Of a stretch of DNA of 64,000 nt, positions 58,571 through 64,000 are shown piece by piece (positions within the stretch are counted from its first letter, which is position 1; each line of letters opens with the position of its first letter). The position numbers and the translations under genes are program-made. This stretch comes from Isoetes taiwanensis. Its lineage: Eukaryota; Streptophyta; Lycopodiopsida; Isoetales; Isoetaceae. The stretch is from NCBI GenBank assembly GCA_021234155.1, contig JAJEKV010000023.1, forward strand, positions 7,790,009 through 7,854,008. The letters are read 5' to 3'. Under the pieces are notes generated by a model. That model had not been told where the DNA came from. It saw only the letters and a list, made by a program, of their open reading frames with translations, and searched no databases.

Positions 58571-60659
58571 TCGTGTCTCACCTGTAGAACCACACTGGAA
58601 CATGTCTCGCCTCTCAAACGAATAAGGTCAAAGGACGATGGCTATTACAATGGGCATAATGAAATTTATTCTTGTACGTTAGTTATTATATGCTTTAGGG
58701 CACATCTTAAAATAACAAGCAAGCAACTCCCACTTTAAAAAACTCTTACACTTTCCCCAGGAGTTCAAGCTCCTCATCAACCATTGGACGCCCTGCACGA
58801 ATATCAGCAAAAAACAACCGGGGGGGGGGGGTCAAGGGGGTTTAATTTAATGGTTCAATTTCTTAATATGTTTGATGCTCCTTTCAATGGTTTGTTGTGC
58901 TATATTACATAATCTGTATGGAATAAATATAAATGTTGGACGAAATATGTGTGAATGTTGTACGAAATGTGTACGAAAATTTAAAAAAAAAAAAAAAAAA
59001 GGGATGGCTTAGGGGTGTGCATGGGTCCAAAACTTTTTTTGCTCTATACTTGGAAAATGTTGCAATGGAACTACATGGAAAATGGGTCATGGGGTATGAA
59101 ATAATATTAATACAGTAAAGAACATGGGATACCGTATGTTGTAGAATACAAGGAAGTGTAAATATCCCTAGTCGAGCACACCTTCTTCTTTGATAGGTTG
59201 CCTTGCAGCCTCAAATACCTTAGAAATATACCATGGTCTCCCAGACCATTGAAATATGTTTAGAGTCGAAGACAACCTAGCAAGTAATAAAACGAACAAA
59301 TAAAGGAAAACAATAACAATCATGAATCTTATGCTTACATTACAAATTGACAAACAAATGTGTAAATAATAATAAAATGTACGCCAATATATGCATAATG
59401 ATATTATTATATATTCAGAATACAAATTGGAATTACATTTCAAAATATCCTATAAGTTTGTTTGTCCATTGGCAGCAAGTTAGCTTATTAAAACGTACAA
59501 CTTTGATCTCCTGTGGAATAACCCTTGCCCAACATGCAAATCACAACTATGCAATCATACAACTTGGCCAAACTTACTTCAAGGCTTTCTTCAGGTGGAT
59601 GCACATGACAAAGAGCTTGCAAATTATGCTTTGAGAGGTATATCCTTCTGTTTTTCTTTGAAGGACTAAAATACAAGCAAAAGCAACGAGATTCTCATGA
59701 ACATAGTACTGGACCTTGCTACCTATATGAACACAGTATCACAGCTTGCTACTCGAGCATAATAAGCTATATCTGTATGAACTAAGGATTTGTGAATTCT
59801 AGCTCTCGTACAAACAAGGTTAATCTGCAAATTTGCCGTGAAGATGAATGTTGTATGTTTTTTATGTGAAAATACCTATATGGATGCAAAAGAAAGTAAG
59901 CAATGTGCCTTGCATGGTGTTAAGTACTAAAGGGACTCTACATGCATTGCATGGTATGCATGCACTGTGTGCATGCAATGCAAATGCATGCATGCCAAAA
60001 CCATAGGTTGGGAGTGCACAGTAACAAGAAATACAACACGCGATCTATAAATATTGTTGGCATACCCTCACGCAAATACAACAATAGAATCATATGCAAA
60101 CCATAGCGAAATGGCCATATAATTATACGTTTTGCGCGACGTACCCTTTTTTGTGATATTTGGAAGATTATAAGCTAAAAGCATTGGTTTTGCTAGCCTA
60201 TTTTCTCAAGAATAGAATCATGGGACATATATGTCATGTTTCGTGCCTATGGTGCCTGCGAAGGCGCTAAAAGATAGACACCCAGATGGAAATGTGAAAG
60301 AAATAAGAACGGTAACAGCGGCCCTTACGCAAGAAAATCTCATGCATTTGGTTTGACAATGGAGCCCCCAAAGCACCAAACATCGGACTTTGTCGGCAGA
60401 TTCGGAGCTCAAAATGGGCAAGATTATATATTATTTACTTTCGACGGCAGCCATGGCTATGGCGAGCAGGAAAGGCATTTTTCTTTTCCGATCCAAGATA
60501 CTTTTTCCCATACGAAAAATTTGGGTGGTCTACAAAATAATTACTGTTATTTTTTTTGGAAGGGAAGTAGTGCATAAAACATCGCCCATTGTGAAAATCA
60601 ACAACATGCGCCACATTGTCGGGTAAGGGAAAGCACCTTATCGGACTCTCGTGTAAAGT
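58571..60659. other. no gene recognised; decayed repeat pieces
   Basis: About 58820-58880 has a G-run then GGGGGTTTAATTTAATGG, like a worn arm of the 3.1-kb fold-back element. About 59940-59998 is rich in ATGCAT palindromes. About 60040-60130 resembles the leader next to the tRNA-like repeat (ACAACAATAGAATCATATG, AAACCAT). ORFs are short. Confidence 0.4.
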
Positions 60660-60690
60660 GAGTCGTTGTTTTTTGGTTATCACTATTGGA

Positions 60691-60737
60691 GTACTAATAA
60701 TTAGTTATCAATACTATTGATAACTAATTATCAGTAC
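60691..60737. repeat. 23-bp near-perfect inverted repeat
   Basis: The arms GTACTAATAATTAGTTATCAATA (60691-60713) and 60715-60737 pair at 22 of 23 positions around one base. AT-rich cruciform-type palindrome. Confidence 0.9.
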
Positions 60738-60786
60738 TATTCCACCCATATAAGCCCGATAATGTGGTTATCGGTATTTGTCTCAA

Positions 60787-60934
60787 CTGATAACAAAAAA
60801 TGCGTGGCCTCGATTGTATGTCCTCGGCCAAATATTTGGCACGTAAGATTGAGGCCTGGCCTTCGGGCCTCGGCCTTACGTGCCAAATATCTGACCGAGG
60901 ACGTACAACCTCAATCCCGCATTTTGGTTATCAG
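60787..60934. repeat. 148-bp hairpin with TTCG loop
   Basis: The arms of about 72 bp pair from CTGATAAC/GTTATCAG at the base to GGCC/GGCC at the tip, around a TTCG loop (60862-60865). GTCCTCGGYC and ATATTTGGCACGTAAG match almost exactly between arms. It could be a fold-back MITE or a transcribed hairpin. Confidence 0.85.
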
Positions 60935-60951
60935 CCTCGGCTAGACCGATG

Positions 60952-61045
60952 ACCTTACCTTGCTTTGTGTGCATTTTGCTTTCTTTGGCCATGTCATAAC
61001 CTTACCTTGCTTTGTGTGCATTTTGCTTTCTTTGGCCATGTCAAA
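60952..61045. repeat. 47-bp tandem duplication
   Basis: Two essentially identical units (60952-60998 and 60999-61045) containing CCTTACCTTGCTTTGTGTGC. Confidence 0.9.
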
Positions 61046-61867
61046 GCAACCTAAAACTGACCATGAATTCATAGCACTAACATCTACCCATCATCCGCCT
61101 TCCCAATTTCTATAGCAGCATTAAAATAACAGTCGAGCAAAAAGATGAATCTTTTTCTTCAGTGTTTATTATCTCGAGTTCCTTGAGGATCAGAAGAGAA
61201 TAGTACAACTTAAATCAGGTTGGACACTCATTGGATCAATGGTTGAGATTTGAATTCAGCGCTTTAAACATATTAAATCTTATTAGACCAAAGAAATTTT
61301 CTAAGTTCTCAACAAATTCAAAACTCCAAATTCATACCCTGTGAGCGTCAGAAGCAGTCATGCAAAGATGAGAGCTGTTAGAAGACTCAATTTGCTCCCT
61401 ACATACATTCCCTCCCACATTCAGCTTGCAAGGAATTGTAACTCAGATAATCTAATAAGCACTTGAGATATTTCCTATGCTGCTTTTTAGTATTGCTCAT
61501 GGTAATGTTGTGCTGCTCATTCTTATCATATGTTGCTTCTACTTCTCATAGTTTTTCTTGGGTATCTTGGTTTCCTACCAAATGCCAACATTCAACAAGT
61601 GCTCTTCACATGTCTAATGCAATTTCTCCCCTGAAATCGTTCAAACAATTTCAGAATCATATGGAAGTATTGTATTAAGTACTGATAAGATGCACACTTA
61701 CAATATGCAGCTTTATGCATTAGGCATTAGTCGCACGGGGTGAACATTCGAGTAACTTGGGCTCATCAACTAACCAAGACAAAAAGAAGGCATATCATGT
61801 ACAAGCCACTATTTAACTGAAGCCATTCCAAAGCAACCTGCCTGACGGAGAAACAAGATATTGCACA
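61046..61867. other. 3' flank of SART1/DOT2 gene
   Basis: No ORF of note. Contains the 3' UTR and downstream region of the - strand gene. Confidence 0.5.
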
Positions 61868-64000
61868 TCACTGCTTGGGCTTTTTCGGAGGTGGTGGCCC
61901 CATGTTCCCACTTTCAGGTTTCCTCTTTATTCCCAGGAAATGCTCAACCTGTGCATAACAGATTCAGGTTACATGCCACAAACAACAAGAACAAGAATAA
62001 AGCACCAAAATATTAAGTACGACCTTTTTGTCGCCTAGCATGGGAGTAAGACTACCAATGGGTTCCTTCTCAACAGTCGCAAACCCACTTCGTGGATCAC
62101 TTGTTTGACTGTAAAAAAAAAACTGTTATCCTGACTCAGGAAGCAAATCATGAAATCAATAATAAGGTCACACGTACCCAGGTTTTATATGACCACTAAT
62201 CACAATGTAAGGGGTGTGCATTCTTGCTTGTGCTTCACGTATCTTCTCCATAGACATCAAAGGAGTATCTCCAGAATTCATCTGTTTCAGCTTCAATTCT
62301 TCCTGGTACTGCTTCATCTTCTTTTCAAGCTTGGCTTTTCCTGGCCCTTTACCATGGAATTTATGAGAAAGTTTTCTGAAAGACTCTTTTGGAGTCATCT
62401 GAAAAAAAAGGAAACCCACATTAGATACAGACCATCAACCCCTTGCCATTCCAAGTAATATGTACAGCTTACCGTTCTACCAAATTCATCCACTCTGTCC
62501 AATAGGATGTCTCTTTGTGGTTGGTTTCCATCTTCGTCTATAATTCCTACTAGCTTACTCCTTTTCTTGTCCATATTTCTTCCTCCCCAATCTACAGTCT
62601 CCTTTAGTGCTCCTCTTTCTTTTAAGAGATGCAAGGCACCTGCTAATCCCTTGCCTACAGAAACTTCCTGAATTGGTTCTTCATCCCCTAATTGATTATC
62701 CTTTTCTGTTTCAGCAGTCTGCGGAGCCATGTCATCTTCATTCACTTCCATCCATCCTCCTTCAGAATCCTTAACCAATTTCTCATTTTCGATCAAAGGA
62801 GCAGCCTCATCTTCTTCCGCAAACACATCCTTATCACCCGCTCTACGACTGATTGCTGAAGCACAAACAACAGAAAATACTTAGCGTAAAGAAAAAAAGA
62901 TCCGCTCACTGCACTAATCATTGAACAGCGGCTCACCTTCATCCAACTGTAGACTCAAACAAAACTCCTCTGTGTCCGTAAACACTACTGGTTTTTCTCC
63001 CTCATTATTTGCAATAGTAGTTCCTTCAGTTGGTTCCCGCTTACTGTTAAATACTAGCTCGACAACAGCATGCGGGCCACTCAGGGCAACCCCATTTTCT
63101 GTCTTCTTTTTCAGTGCTGCCTTCCTTGCCCTCTCTACTGACCGACGCAATTCCTCATCATCTTCTGCACCAAAGTCACCTGCATTTTCTTCCAGAGACT
63201 TATCTTCTCGTAAGGCCTTTGAAGACTCAACAGCCTTTGCTAAAGCATTTATATATGCACTTTTGCGTCGTTCTTCCTCTTCCATCTCCTCCCTTTGCTT
63301 TGAAGCAATTCTTGATCCAGAAGCCCTGGAGCCAAGATCTTCAGAGCCCAGGCCAGATGCCTTGGCCTCGGCTTCAAGGGCATTAATATCAAGTGTATCC
63401 TTTTTACGTAGCTTCTTCTTTTTCTTGGGCTTATTAAATTTCAGCATTTCTTCTTGTGTATAAAAATCAGAAGCCACCTTCGTTGCCCCAAGAAGAGTGT
63501 CTTCAAGTGATTTTAATCCAGAAATCCTCCTCCGAACCTGAGAAATGGAAAGAAACAAGTCAAAAAGGCAAAATATGCCATGCGTAGCTTACTTTAAAGC
63601 CAAAGAGACATTCATCTAATCTTATTTAGTGGTCTTTATTCATCTCAATATCTATTAGTAATTACTACTCTGCTAATGTACATCTGCGCAAACTATGGTA
63701 CAATACAAAGTCCATACCTCTTCCATTTTTTTCAAACTTTGTTCATCAATTCCCCCGGATTCATTAAGAACAGCAACCTGCATACAACTAGTTTAGATGG
63801 AAAGGATATAACGAGCAAAATAACCATGTCCAAATGACGTACCTCCAACTTTTCAGAAGGATCATCATATTGAGGCAACATGGCCTTCTCTTCAATACCA
63901 TCATTTGAAAACCTGGAAAAATAGTAAGTGAACCGTGTGAGCAATTCATATGTTGAATAAACAGCACGCAAGATAAATTACTTGTCATCATAGAGCCCCG
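61868..64000 (-). CDS. DOT2: SART1/DOT2 U4/U6.U5 tri-snRNP protein, 3' part
   Basis: Eight - strand exons with GT/AG borders, in frame: >64000-63982, 63912-63843, 63777-63718, 63537-62937, 62855-62473, 62398-62178, 62108-62024 and 61948-61868, about 505 codons. This is the C-terminal half of the SART-1 family (DOT2/MDF in Arabidopsis), a nuclear component of the tri-snRNP needed to activate the spliceosome; in plants its loss disturbs meristems and leaf veins. Family marks: 'LPQYDDPSEKLE', 'KKKKKLRKKDTLDINALEAE', 'ASGLGSEDLGSR', 'GKGLAGALHLLKERGALKE', 'WGGRNMDKKRSKLVGI', 'KFHGKGPGKAKLEKKMKQYQ', 'TPYIVISGH', 'DPRSGFATVE', and an end rich in Pro and Lys ('GPPPPKKPKQ'). The large fourth listed exon is Lys/Glu rich. 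The N-terminal RS/charged region lies beyond the window. No defects seen. Confidence 0.95.

Noticed and set aside
62921-63463. 180-codon + strand Ser-rich ORF
   Set aside because: Antisense of the Lys/Glu-rich SART1/DOT2 exon.

Overview
The window looks like intergenic-rich DNA from a large plant genome, most likely a fern or another non-seed land plant. The evidence is plant-style short-exon genes (protein disulfide isomerase, SART1/DOT2, Spinster-type transporter), a phytochrome fragment, plant Ty1/copia elements primed by initiator-Met tRNA, Helitron-like termini and many LINEs. Lineage is inferred from this mix; no species-specific marker is visible. Only two genes look intact: an ER protein disulfide isomerase (26.06-29.81 kb, + strand, ten exons) and the 3' part of a SART1/DOT2 tri-snRNP splicing-factor gene (61.87-64.0 kb, - strand, running off the right edge). 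A third, less certain gene lies on the - strand at 20.4-24.7 kb. It has GRxDL-type repeats like those of plastid starch proteins PTST2/FLO6, and a copia element has inserted three bases past one of its splice donors.

Left third (0-20 kb): LINE 3' ends and fragments (0-1.3 and 12.97-14.5 kb). A roughly 380-bp tandem repeat fills 2.4-3.07 and 4.78-7.57 kb; every clear monomer carries tRNA-like A-box and B-box sequences on the - strand. A fold-back element lies inside the array. Truncated host-gene pieces follow (PPR, phytochrome PAS region, Spinster-type transporter), then a hAT-like MITE, a CACTA-like end and a Helitron-like 3' terminus.

Middle (20-47 kb): the copia insertion, the PDI gene, decayed copia and LINE pieces, a second Helitron-like terminus, a plant L1-type LINE cut by a 1.57-kb solo LTR with a 5-bp target duplication, and a broken LTR element with a primer-binding site and a nested LINE fragment.

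Right third (47-64 kb): a nearly full-length LINE with an L1-ORF1p-like first ORF and an APE endonuclease/RT second ORF, followed by a 5'-truncated relative. Both are embedded in long (CT)n tracts. Then come a copia gag remnant, another copy of the tRNA-like repeat, strong hairpins at 60.7-60.9 kb, and the SART1/DOT2 gene.

The most unusual signals are: (1) five LINE 3' ends that share a GGCC-type hairpin and then usually an ACGTTAA-like block before different microsatellite tails; (2) LINE ORF1 and ORF2 in the same frame separated by a single TAG with no downstream start; (3) the tandem array of tRNA-like monomers; (4) Helitron-like ends next to captured-looking gene fragments.
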